Shown: in pieces, positions 1-6,942 of the stretch | Numbering within the stretch: the first letter of the stretch is position 1 | Layout of the letters: each line of letters begins with the position of its first letter | Origin: Bacteroidales bacterium | GTDB lineage: Bacteria; Bacteroidota; Bacteroidia; Bacteroidales; Muribaculaceae | Direction: 5' to 3' | Assembly: GCA_900768685.1 (NCBI GenBank) | Contig: CAAGDX010000024.1 | Span: 1-64,000 of the forward strand | DNA: 64,000 nt | Notes under the pieces: model-generated | Told to the model about the DNA's origin: nothing | Seen by the model: the letters and a program-made list of their open reading frames with translations, nothing else | Databases searched by the model: none | Translations under genes and position numbers: made by a program

Positions 1-102
1 GATAAAAGCTTAGACCATAGTGTTGAAGCTGCCTACGAATATGTTGGACTAAAGTGCCCCAAAATGTATCGTAATAATAACCGTAAAAATAAAAGAAAAT
101 GA
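1..102 (+). CDS. 3' end of an unidentified CDS (partial)
   Basis: Frame 1 is open from the window edge to a TGA at 100-102 and encodes 33 residues with a Lys/Arg/Asn-rich tail (ending NKRK). The stop overlaps the ATG of the next gene in an ATGA arrangement, the same translational coupling seen repeatedly in this small-gene operon, which supports it as a real coding end. The N-terminal part lies outside the window, so I cannot say what the protein is. Confidence 0.6.
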   Translation, partial: DKSLDHSVEAAYEYVGLKCPKMYRNNNRKNKRK

Positions 103-656
103 AAAAGATTGAAATTGAAGTTCCTGATGGCAAACGTGCAGAATGGTTGAATGGTGTACTAACACTTGTTGATGATACCCCCAAAGATGTTAGAGATAGA
201 ATCAAGACATTACTGGATGCTTGTACTGAACTTGGGGATGAACATCCGTTAGTTACTCAATATAGGCTGATAACTGGTGCATATAAGGGTGAAGAAAAAA
301 CTGATGACATTGTTGCTTATCTCAAACTCCGTATCATCACTGCTGCTCTCAATGAAGGATGGGAACCTCAGTTTGTAGAAGGAGAGCAACGTTGGTATTC
401 GTGGTATGACTTCCTTACAAAGGAAGAGTATAACGATATGACAGATGAAGAAAAGTGCCGTGTTGTTGGTCGTGCTAGCAGCGTCGCGTATGCGAATGGC
501 GGTCTTGTTTACTCGTACACGTACAACGTTTCCACGTACTCGAACACGTACTACGGCTCTCGGCTCGCCTTCAAATCAGAAGAACTCGCTGAATATGCTG
601 CAAAGCAGTTTATAGACATATATGCAGACTATTGTTTCAAACCTCTAACAGAATAA
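99..656 (+). CDS. Hypothetical phage-type protein with a Tyr/Ser/Thr/Asn-rich tract near its C-terminus
   Basis: A 185-residue acidic protein of unknown function. Its start overlaps the preceding stop (ATGA). Residues about 1-130 are ordinary. Residues about 138-153 are an unusual run of Tyr, Ser, Thr and Asn encoded by TAC, TCG, ACG and AAC codons, followed by GSRLAFKSEELAEYAAKQF, an ending I associate from memory with Bacteroidota phage-like proteins. The DNA of the tract (about 481-570) is visibly richer in G+C than the surrounding gene and carries four CGTAC pentamers (514, 520, 535, 547). It may be a hypervariable surface segment. No reverse transcriptase or template repeat is visible in the window. 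Confidence 0.75.
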   Translation: MKKIEIEVPDGKRAEWLNGVLTLVDDTPKDVRDRIKTLLDACTELGDEHPLVTQYRLITGAYKGEEKTDDIVAYLKLRIITAALNEGWEPQFVEGEQRWYSWYDFLTKEEYNDMTDEEKCRVVGRASSVAYANGGLVYSYTYNVSTYSNTYYGSRLAFKSEELAEYAAKQFIDIYADYCFKPLTE

Positions 657-661
657 CATCT

Positions 662-955
662 ATGTACACATACATTTGGGTTGAAGGTTTTGACAACTTG
701 TATGAATTTTGTAAAAAGCGGTTCAATAGCACACCGTATATGTGCGAGTGCTCAGGTCACTGCGGAGGCGCGAGAATACACGAAATATACAAGGAAGATA
801 AAGACGGTCACTATCACGAAATGTACTTCCTCTATATGGAACACGACCGAGGCGAATATGATTCTTGGGACGAATTACACAACAAAGTAGAAAGGGCTTG
901 GGATTATGAAAAAATTAGACTTGATAAACGCTCTATCCTTATGCGAAGAAGATGA
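662..955 (+). CDS. Small hypothetical protein, mobile element
   Basis: 97 residues from the ATG at 662. A longer reading from 632 would overlap the previous gene, whose stop is at 656, so I prefer 662. The protein is aromatic and charged (YTYIWVEGF near the start) and has a C-x-C-x3-C cluster around residues 26-32. No family recognised. The 3' end overlaps the next gene by about 50 bases, consistent with the tight packing of phage genes. Confidence 0.6.
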   Translation: MYTYIWVEGFDNLYEFCKKRFNSTPYMCECSGHCGGARIHEIYKEDKDGHYHEMYFLYMEHDRGEYDSWDELHNKVERAWDYEKIRLDKRSILMRRR

Positions 956-1091
956 AGTGTTCATCGACATCGATGGAACACTCTACGACATTGACGAGGA
1001 GTTAGGACACGAGCATGAGAAGTTTGATGGGTTTGATACTGCCTATCCTGCATTGATATTTCTAAAACCTAAAGAAGATGATTTGCTATGA
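906..1091 (+). CDS. Small acidic hypothetical protein, mobile element
   Basis: 61 residues, strongly acidic. It contains VFIDIDGTLYDID, which looks like a HAD motif I but is too short to be a phosphatase. The start overlaps the previous gene and the stop overlaps the next ATG (ATGA at 1088). The function is unknown; operon position and coupling are the main evidence that it is real. Confidence 0.55.
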   Translation: MKKLDLINALSLCEEDEVFIDIDGTLYDIDEELGHEHEKFDGFDTAYPALIFLKPKEDDLL

Positions 1092-1195
1092 CAGAATACG
1101 AACTTGACAAGCTGTGTGAGAGAAATCCGAATTGCGACTGCAAGTGCATCAAATGCCTGCTGTTCGCTAAGTATATGAACTCTAAAGAAGATTGA
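1088..1195 (+). CDS. 35-residue cysteine-rich small protein
   Basis: A short ORF starting at the ATGA overlap with the preceding gene and ending in TGA at 1193-1195, three bases before the next ATG at 1198. It carries C-x-C-x-C-x2-C (NCDCKCIKC), a pattern able to bind zinc. Overlap on the 5' side and close spacing on the 3' side make it a likely gene despite its size. Phage-type small zinc-knuckle proteins of unknown role are the nearest analogy. Confidence 0.5.
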   Translation: MTEYELDKLCERNPNCDCKCIKCLLFAKYMNSKED

Positions 1196-1197
1196 AT

Positions 1198-1530
1198 ATG
1201 GACAAGATAGATGAAAGAATTAAGCAGATAGAGCAGTTTGCCTCTCAATGCTATGAAGATGGCAATAGTTATTCTGCCTTTATGAGTGGTGCCATTTGGG
1301 CAGACTGTAATCCTGCTCAAGATGTTGTTAATCTCAACGATGTTTGGCATAGTGCCACTGAAATTCCGACTAAAGAAGCTCTGATATTGTATCGCACAAC
1401 ATCAGGCAGATACGATGTCATATTCCAGAGCGGAAACAAAGAAGGAATATGGAAAGTATTCGTCAAGGACTACGGAGTTGCAAAATGGGCTTATGTTAAT
1501 GAACTGCTACCGAAAGGAGGTGATGTATGA
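1198..1530 (+). CDS. Hypothetical phage-type protein
   Basis: 110 residues from the ATG at 1198; a TTG six bases upstream would add only two residues and is less likely. After a helical N-terminal half, the C-terminal half (NDVWHSATEIP ... WAYVNELLP) has the look of a small beta-rich domain common in Bacteroidota prophages, where short proteins contain a W-H-x-A-x-E-x-P segment. No enzymatic motif is seen. The stop overlaps the start of the YopX-like gene (ATGA at 1527). Confidence 0.65.
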   Translation: MDKIDERIKQIEQFASQCYEDGNSYSAFMSGAIWADCNPAQDVVNLNDVWHSATEIPTKEALILYRTTSGRYDVIFQSGNKEGIWKVFVKDYGVAKWAYVNELLPKGGDV

Positions 1531-1934
1531 GACCTATAAAGTTTAGAGGAAAGGGCAAAAAAGACGGCAAGTGGTACTTTGGCAACTTGTACGATATAGA
1601 CACTTACGGAAGGACTCACATTTGCACAATAAATGGAGGATGTTTAAACATCGACCCTAACACCGTCGGACAATTCACCGGCTTTTATGATTGTGATGGC
1701 AAAGAGATATATGAAGGCGACATATTACTTGTAACAAGTTCAAAGAGAATGTTTACATCTGTTGTAATGTGGGATAAAAAAGAAGCATATTATAAATTGC
1801 TTTATTGGGGCACTGGTAACATTCTTCATCAAACGCCGTTGTTTCGATGGCTTAATGATACAATTTTAGAGGTTACAGGTAACATACACGACAATCCAGA
1901 ATTTATGAGAGGATACAATGAGTATTTTCAATAA
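1527..1934 (+). CDS. YopX family protein
   Basis: 135 residues matching the YopX/DUF family found in phages and integrative elements. The N-terminus RPIKFRGKGKKDGKWYFGNL, the central VGQFTGFYDCDGKEIYEGDIL and the C-terminal VTGNIHDNPE are characteristic. The molecular function of YopX proteins is not established. Its presence is one of the clearest signs that 1-4642 belongs to a prophage or integrative element. It overlaps its neighbours by 4 and 17 bases. Confidence 0.9.
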   Translation: MRPIKFRGKGKKDGKWYFGNLYDIDTYGRTHICTINGGCLNIDPNTVGQFTGFYDCDGKEIYEGDILLVTSSKRMFTSVVMWDKKEAYYKLLYWGTGNILHQTPLFRWLNDTILEVTGNIHDNPEFMRGYNEYFQ

Positions 1935-2109
1935 AATTGTTTGTTCCTTTTTCGGTCACAATGTTTATCGTGTTAGATGGCATACTGAATATTATATTTC
2001 CCTAAAAAGGAAAGGTGGTAAAAAACGAAATAGAGGCAAAGTTAGACATAAACAAAATCATTACGAAGATATTTGTTTAAGATGTGGAAAAATCCTAAAA
2101 CATAAATAA
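1918..2109 (+). CDS. Small basic zinc-ribbon-like protein (DUF1660-like)
   Basis: 63 residues, very basic (KRKGGKKRNRGKVRHK). It opens with a hydrophobic CSFFGHN segment and closes with C-L-R-C-G, so the paired C/H and C-x2-C residues could hold a zinc ion. This layout resembles DUF1660 prophage proteins. It overlaps the YopX gene by 17 bases. Confidence 0.6.
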   Translation: MSIFNKIVCSFFGHNVYRVRWHTEYYISLKRKGGKKRNRGKVRHKQNHYEDICLRCGKILKHK

Positions 2110-2117
2110 TTAAAAGT

Positions 2118-2426
2118 ATGAAACAAACCATAGAAAAAAGGCATCTATGCGTCAATATTCGTGGTATGCTCAACCACTTCAGACGCAAATCAATGGCAGG
2201 TCTTATTACAGACAATGGTAGAGAGCTGTCCGATGAAGAAGCACGAAATTATCTCTATGACCACATCGAAAAAGGTCATAAGGTATTGCCTGTATGTGAT
2301 GAAGATGATTGTCCAGATTTTGACTACTTCGGTGGTGGTTGCCCAGGACACAACATTCGTTACTTCGATGATGACGGCAAAGAGATAAGCAAAGAAGAAT
2401 ACGAACAGAAAGGAGGATTAAAATGA
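2118..2426 (+). CDS. Hypothetical protein, mobile element
   Basis: 102 residues with a basic N-terminus and an acidic C-terminal part. Around residues 58-76 it has C-D-E-D-D-C-P-D-F-D-Y-F-G-G-G-C-P-G-H, a Cys/His cluster that may bind metal. A shorter start at one of the internal Met codons cannot be excluded. The stop overlaps the next ATG by four bases. Function unknown. Confidence 0.6.
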   Translation: MKQTIEKRHLCVNIRGMLNHFRRKSMAGLITDNGRELSDEEARNYLYDHIEKGHKVLPVCDEDDCPDFDYFGGGCPGHNIRYFDDDGKEISKEEYEQKGGLK

Positions 2427-2605
2427 CTGAACTTTTGTTTTCCCTGGCACTCGTAGTGCTAACCGTTGCACTCATCGCAATGTCGATGACTGTAAGACGT
2501 CTGTCCGAGGAGATTGATGAACTGAAAGAAGTGTTAGAGCATATCCGCAAACACCTTGATTTTTATCAACTCTCAGACCACGAAAAGAGACTCGACCAAT
2601 TATAA
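2423..2605 (+). CDS. Small membrane-anchored protein with coiled-coil tail
   Basis: 60 residues. Residues 3-24 are a hydrophobic helix (LLFSLALVVLTVALIAMSM); the rest is charged and helical (RRLSEEIDELKEVLEHIRKH), so an inner-membrane anchor with a cytoplasmic coiled coil is likely. After its TAA stop the same frame stays open for 20 further acidic codons and ends at 2668, overlapping the next start by 8 bases. The ancestral protein may therefore have been 81 residues long. Confidence 0.55.
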   Translation: MTELLFSLALVVLTVALIAMSMTVRRLSEEIDELKEVLEHIRKHLDFYQLSDHEKRLDQL

Positions 2606-2660
2606 GAAGTGCTCGAATTGAAAGAGTATTTCGATGAAGAACCATTAAACGAAGAAGAAA

Positions 2661-2864
2661 ATGAATAAAGATTATACATACTGCGTCGGATTTGGCTACT
2701 TTGACCAACCAGACCTATGCAAGAACTGTCATCGCAACATTCCTTATGGCAAGCCTGTGCCTGATGAAGTGATGTGGTGGACTTCTGTTCAATATAACCC
2801 TATTACTGGTGAATGCCCCTTATTTGTATCTAAACCTGAAGATAATAAAAGTGATGATTTATGA
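2661..2864 (+). CDS. Small hypothetical protein with possible metal-binding Cys pair
   Basis: 67 residues with C-x2-C-H (LCKNCHRNIPYG) near residue 20 and a second C near residue 54, followed by an acidic tail. No family recognised. The stop overlaps the start of the next gene by four bases (ATGA at 2861). Confidence 0.6.
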   Translation: MNKDYTYCVGFGYFDQPDLCKNCHRNIPYGKPVPDEVMWWTSVQYNPITGECPLFVSKPEDNKSDDL

Positions 2865-3214
2865 ATCCAAGAAGAATTAGTAAAGAAGAACTTGAATTGC
2901 TTGCTTTAAGATGGGCAAGAAATCAACCAGGCAGGATACTGAATAATATAAATGTTGATTGTTTTATTGCTGGATTTGAATGTGCTCAAGAAGTGTTAAT
3001 CAAAGAGTTTGGAGATTTCTTGATTGAGGAAGGTCTATACTATCAACATCAATATTCAAAAGAGAGAATAGACAGTTGCGGATATGCTGGTATTCCTCTT
3101 TCCAATCTTCATTCAAAAGAGTTCTTAAACGCAAAGAAGATTGGTGAGATACTTGAAAGTGTAGGTAATGAATATAAAGAATCCGGAATACTTCCAAAAG
3201 GTAAAAATAAATGA
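2861..3214 (+). CDS. Hypothetical phage-type protein
   Basis: 117 residues, mostly helical, soluble, no recognisable motif. Coupled to both neighbours by ATGA overlaps (2861 and 3211). Gene order suggests an accessory or regulatory protein of the element; nothing more specific can be said. Confidence 0.6.
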   Translation: MNPRRISKEELELLALRWARNQPGRILNNINVDCFIAGFECAQEVLIKEFGDFLIEEGLYYQHQYSKERIDSCGYAGIPLSNLHSKEFLNAKKIGEILESVGNEYKESGILPKGKNK

Positions 3215-3432
3215 AGATACTCCAACCATACATATATAGAGTAATCCACGATTTAATTTCTGATAGACAAGACAAGCATCTTGTCCCTTACGTTGCATCA
3301 TTCAATGAAATTCTTACTCAAATTATTGAAGATGTAAAGTTAACAATAGAAGAATTGGAAGAAGACGGGCTTATCTCTCACTATGATAACATCAATGGAA
3401 TAAAGATGTATAGACAGAAAGACGTTAAATGA
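3211..3432 (+). CDS. Small protein, possible winged-helix DNA-binding fold
   Basis: 73 residues. The segment ILTQIIEDVKLTIEELEEDGLISHYDNINGIKMYR has the helix, recognition helix, then G-x-I plus beta-wing rhythm of a winged-helix domain, which would suit a regulator or excision factor; this is inference from pattern only. Its stop overlaps the convergent integrase stop by 8 bases. Confidence 0.5.
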   Translation: MKILQPYIYRVIHDLISDRQDKHLVPYVASFNEILTQIIEDVKLTIEELEEDGLISHYDNINGIKMYRQKDVK

Positions 3433-4642
3433 ACGATTCTTCTATTAGTTTTTCCATTGGTTTGTCGGAAGCAACAGCATCAAAAACCATTCGTATGGCT
3501 TTATCAGCCATACGTTTGTTTATGCGTATATAGAAATTTAATGCTCTGCGAGGATTTGATGGAGCATCACCGATGCAATACTCTATGATTGTATCTTTAA
3601 TCATCATCTCATTTGCAATTTGTGCAAATGTTTTTCTTGCTGAATAGAACACCAGCTTTTCGCAATTCAATTCCTCCCTCAACTGACGTATATAGTCATC
3701 TGTGATATGCTGTATAGATTTCTTCGTAACTCTACCATAAAACTGAAGATGACCATTAGGTGTTATGTACTTATCTATAATAGCACGAGCCTCCGGTTGT
3801 ATAGTAAATTCAGTTGAGTCGTTTGGGTTCCTCCGGCTTTTAGTTTTTAATCGGATGAACTTGACTGTAGGCTTACGAAAATCCTGCACAAGAATATCTC
3901 CGAGATTCATACCACAAAGATAGAAAGACAGCATAAAAAGGTCTCTCGCACATTCTTTCCATTTATGGTTGATTTCCATATCTCTGAGTTCACGTAGTTT
4001 ATCAATAGGAATTGCTAACTCTCGTGCAAGAATTAGTGGTTCTTTGTAATCATAGAATGGAGGTATATCAAAACTTGCATAACCGTGTGTAGTAGCAAAG
4101 TATGTTAGTCTTCTTAACACTCCTATTCTCATTCCAATAGTTGTGTCAGAAAGACCTTGGTCTTTTAGATTCTTCTTATAAGAGAATACCATAGCAGAAT
4201 CAAGCATAGAAAGTATAAAGTCCTTTCCGGCAAATTCAATGAACCGTTTCAATCCATTATTATGTAACCTAAGAGAATCTTTTGACCAAGTATGCTGTTT
4301 AATCTTTAAGTATTCTTCGTTAATCTCCTCTATCGTTCTTACCTTAGACCTGCTCATCTTGTGCTTGATTACTTTCATTAGTTGTGGGCAGGAATAGGCA
4401 TCAATATCCTCAATCAAATCACAAATTGAGTAAATCTTGTTTTGCAGTGTTCGTAACTGTTGGTTGATATAAGTAGCATTTGGAAGATTTACCACATTTC
4501 CATTTCTAAGATTCTTTTCTGACGGTACAGAAAATCTTGTAACGAAGTATCTTGTAGCTCCGTTATGTGATAGTGCAATACGTATAGTATGAGATCCGTT
4601 ACTTCTCGTTTTGTCCTTTAGAATTGTTACTCTTAGATTCAT
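3425..4642 (-). CDS. Tyrosine recombinase/integrase of the mobile element
   Basis: 405 residues with the layout of Bacteroidota site-specific integrases: an N-terminal arm-binding region (1-90), a SAM-like core-binding domain (about 95-200) and a catalytic domain (about 215-390). The C-terminal part shows FYSARKTFAQIAN with Arg at about 336, and the nucleophile Tyr at about 371 in NFYIRINKR. Two positions are unusual. The first catalytic Arg is replaced, since the segment reads CGMNLGDIL where most integrases have G-x-R-x-S-E. The usual His before the second Arg is Tyr. Loss of the first Arg is known in the CTnDOT integrase group. It lies at the element end next to groEL, as expected for an integrase beside its attachment site. 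Confidence 0.9.
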   Translation of the reverse strand: MNLRVTILKDKTRSNGSHTIRIALSHNGATRYFVTRFSVPSEKNLRNGNVVNLPNATYINQQLRTLQNKIYSICDLIEDIDAYSCPQLMKVIKHKMSRSKVRTIEEINEEYLKIKQHTWSKDSLRLHNNGLKRFIEFAGKDFILSMLDSAMVFSYKKNLKDQGLSDTTIGMRIGVLRRLTYFATTHGYASFDIPPFYDYKEPLILARELAIPIDKLRELRDMEINHKWKECARDLFMLSFYLCGMNLGDILVQDFRKPTVKFIRLKTKSRRNPNDSTEFTIQPEARAIIDKYITPNGHLQFYGRVTKKSIQHITDDYIRQLREELNCEKLVFYSARKTFAQIANEMMIKDTIIEYCIGDAPSNPRRALNFYIRINKRMADKAIRMVFDAVASDKPMEKLIEESFI

Positions 4643-4813
4643 AAATTTTGTGGGTAATAAATAGGGAATTATTCTTATATTGCATATCTGAAAATGGGTA
4701 ATTTTTAGGCAACAAAATCACCCCTAAAAATAGAGGTGATTTCGTTTATAATTAACTGGTATTTCGCAAATTAGCCCCAAAAGTAGATGCTATTTGTGTA
4801 ATGTATGAGTGGC
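4643..4813. other. Junction between mobile element and chromosome
   Basis: The 171 bases between the integrase start and the groEL stop should contain the element's attachment site, because int is the last element gene and groEL is core genome. ATTACCCA occurs twice on the minus strand (around 4655 and 4697) and could be an arm-type site. The att core cannot be defined because the other end of the element is outside the window. No tRNA is present here. Confidence 0.45.
4715..4742 (-). terminator. Probable rho-independent terminator of groESL
   Basis: An 8-bp perfect stem (AAATCACC at 4715-4722 with GGTGATTT at 4735-4742) lies 70 bases beyond the groEL stop. Read on the minus strand, the stem ends in a short T-rich stretch (ATTTTGTT). 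It is the last core-genome feature before the element. Confidence 0.6.
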
Positions 4814-6454
4814 TTACATCATGCCGCCCATACCGCCCATGCCACCTGCAGGCATTGCAGGAGCAGAAGCGTTTTCTTCTTTCTTATCTGCAATCACACA
4901 TTCCGTGGTAAGGAACATTCCGGCAATTGAAGCAGCATTTTCAAGTGCTACGCGAGTAACCTTTGCAGGGTCAATCACACCGGCAGCAAGGAGGTTTTCG
5001 TATTCACCGGTGCGTGCATTGTAGCCGAAATCACCATTGCCGTCTTTAACACGCTGAACAACCACTGCACCTTCTACTCCGGCATTGGCAACAATCTGGC
5101 GGAGCGGCTCTTCAATAGCACGTTTAACGATTTTAATACCTGTGGTTTCGTCTTCGTTTTCGCCCTTAACGTTTTCAAGAGCAGCGATGCAACGGATGTA
5201 TGCCACACCACCACCCGGAACAATACCTTCCGCAATAGCAGCACGAGTAGCACTCAGAGCATCGTCAACTCGGTCTTTCTTTTCCTTCATTTCAACTTCT
5301 GAAGGAGCACCGATATGAAGAACAGCTACACCACCGGCAAGTTTTGCAAGACGTTCCTGGAGTTTTTCGCGGTCGTAATCGCTCTTTGTAGTCTCAATCT
5401 GAGCTTTGATTTGAGCCACGCGAGAAGCAATAGCTTCTTTGTCGCCTGAACCGTCAACTATAGTGGTATTCTCCTTATTTACAGTGATTTTGTCTGCACG
5501 ACCAAGCATATCAAGCGTAGCAGATTCAAGTTTGAGACCTTTTTCTTCAGAAATCACCACACCACCTGTGAGGATTGCGATATCTTCCAGCATTTCCTTG
5601 CGACGGTCACCGAAGCCCGGAGCTTTTACAGCACATATTTTGAGACTACCGCGGAGACGGTTCACAACGAGAGTGGCAAGAGCTTCCTGGTCCACATCTT
5701 CTGCAATGATAAGGAGAGGACGTCCGGTCTGTGCGGTTGCTTCAAGCACCGGAAGCATATCCTTGAGGTTAGAAATTTTCTTATCGTAAAGGAGGATAAA
5801 CGGATTTTCCATTTCGCACTCCATTTTTTCCGTATTTGTTACGAAATATGGAGAAATATATCCGCGGTCAAACTGCATACCTTCCACAACATCTACCGTT
5901 GTTTCAGTTCCCTTTGCTTCGTCAACCGTGATTACACCTTCTTTTTTCACTTTCTTCATTGCTTCTGCAATGAGTTGACCTATTTTCTCGTCATTGTTTG
6001 CAGAGATGCGTGCAACGTCTTCAATTTTCTTGAAATCATCGTCAACTTCTTCCGCCTGTGCCTTGATGCCTTCCACTACGGCAGCAACAGCCTTGTCAAT
6101 ACCGCGTTTGAGGTCCATAGGATTTGCACCTGCAGCAACGTTTTTAAGACCTACGTTAATGATAGCCTGAGCAAGAACGGTAGCAGTGGTAGTACCGTCA
6201 CCGGCATCGTCACCTGTTTTGGAAGCAACCTCTTTCACGAGTTGAGCACCCATATTTTGGAACGGGTCTTCAAGTTCAATTTCACGAGCCACAGTCACAC
6301 CATCTTTAGTAATGTGAGGAGCACCGAATTTTTTCTCAATGATAACGTTGCGACCTTTAGGACCAAGTGTCACTTTTACGGCATCTGCAAGAGCATCAAC
6401 GCCGTTTTTAAGCTCTTCGCGAGCCTTGATATCGAATTTAATTTCTTTAGCCAT
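4814..6454 (-). CDS. groEL: Chaperonin GroEL (60 kDa)
   Basis: 546 residues, full length. It begins MAKEIKFDIKAREELKNGVD and has the nucleotide-binding LGPKGRNV segment and the DGTTTATVLAQ ATPase loop near residue 87. It ends in the classical GGMGGMGGMM tail that lines the folding cavity. GroEL with GroES encapsulates and folds cytosolic proteins. It is the second gene of groES-groEL, 33 bases after groES, on the minus strand. No CIRCE/HrcA operator is visible upstream. Confidence 0.99.
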   Translation of the reverse strand: MAKEIKFDIKAREELKNGVDALADAVKVTLGPKGRNVIIEKKFGAPHITKDGVTVAREIELEDPFQNMGAQLVKEVASKTGDDAGDGTTTATVLAQAIINVGLKNVAAGANPMDLKRGIDKAVAAVVEGIKAQAEEVDDDFKKIEDVARISANNDEKIGQLIAEAMKKVKKEGVITVDEAKGTETTVDVVEGMQFDRGYISPYFVTNTEKMECEMENPFILLYDKKISNLKDMLPVLEATAQTGRPLLIIAEDVDQEALATLVVNRLRGSLKICAVKAPGFGDRRKEMLEDIAILTGGVVISEEKGLKLESATLDMLGRADKITVNKENTTIVDGSGDKEAIASRVAQIKAQIETTKSDYDREKLQERLAKLAGGVAVLHIGAPSEVEMKEKKDRVDDALSATRAAIAEGIVPGGGVAYIRCIAALENVKGENEDETTGIKIVKRAIEEPLRQIVANAGVEGAVVVQRVKDGNGDFGYNARTGEYENLLAAGVIDPAKVTRVALENAASIAGMFLTTECVIADKKEENASAPAMPAGGMGGMGGMM

Positions 6455-6487
6455 GATTAAGATGATTTAAAAAAGTTCGTTTTTTTG

Positions 6488-6760
6488 TTATTTTACAACT
6501 GCCAAAACATCGCTTTGACGCATGATAAGGTACTTTTCGCCTTCAAATTCAATTTCCGTGCCAGCGTATTTGCCATAGAGAACGGTATCTCCGGCTTTGA
6601 GCACCATTTCTTCGTCCTTAGTACCGTTGCCTGCTGCGACAACAGTGCCTTTAAGCGGTTTTTCCTTAGAAGAATCCGGAATTATGATTCCTGCTTTTGT
6701 AACTTCTTCTGCTGCAGCCGGTGAAATAAGCACGCGGTCTGCCAATGGTAAAATATTCAT
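6488..6760 (-). CDS. groES: Co-chaperonin GroES (10 kDa)
   Basis: 90 residues. Typical elements are LPLADRVLI at the start, the mobile loop region (residues about 17-34, TKAGIIIPDSSKEKPLKGTVVAAG), then VLYGKYAGTEIEFEGEKYLIM and the C-terminal beta strand DVLAVVK. GroES caps the GroEL ring. First gene of groESL. Its promoter region carries a sigma-54-type site about 50 bases upstream instead of the usual Bacteroidota -7 element. Confidence 0.98.
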   Translation of the reverse strand: MNILPLADRVLISPAAAEEVTKAGIIIPDSSKEKPLKGTVVAAGNGTKDEEMVLKAGDTVLYGKYAGTEIEFEGEKYLIMRQSDVLAVVK

Positions 6761-6811
6761 AATATTCTAAATTTTATGTTTGTTTATTTTTTTGTTTCTA
6801 CACCTTCCTTT

Positions 6812-6828
6812 GCAATTTCCGTGCCAAA
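6812..6828 (-). promoter_or_regulatory. Sigma-54 (RpoN)-type promoter of groES-groEL
   Basis: On the minus strand the sequence TTGGCACG-GAAA-TTGC (6827 down to 6812) matches the sigma-54 consensus YTGGCACG-N4-TTGC at every conserved base, with the correct GG-to-GC spacing. Transcription would start near 6800, giving a leader of about 40 bases before the groES ATG at 6760. The intergenic region shows no good TAnnTTTG element (best near-match TGATTTTG) and no CIRCE repeat. Activity would need RpoN and an enhancer-binding activator, neither of which is in the window. Confidence 0.65.
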
Positions 6829-6870
6829 ATCACCAATGCGGCAGAAAAAAGAAAATCTTCTCACACAAAA

Positions 6871-6899
6871 AAGGCAAGGTCCTTAAATGACCTTGCCTT
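6871..6899 (-). terminator. Rho-independent terminator of the OmpA-family lipoprotein gene
   Basis: An 11-bp perfect stem (AAGGCAAGGTC at 6871-6881 with GACCTTGCCTT at 6889-6899). On the minus strand it is followed by a run of Ts. It lies between the stop of the lipoprotein gene (6943) and the groES promoter, insulating the two units. Confidence 0.85.
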
Positions 6900-6942
6900 T
6901 TATAATGTTATTGTCTGCCACCGAGGGTGGAAACAAAAAATT

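Noticed and set aside
906..1091. HAD phosphatase motif (DIDGT) in a small mobile-element protein
   Set aside because: Only 61 residues with no room for motifs II-IV; the match is probably chance or part of another small fold.
5975..6460. A 161-codon plus-strand ORF opposite groEL
   Set aside because: Antisense shadow of groEL; the protein is low-complexity Phe/Asn/Ser and lacks motifs.
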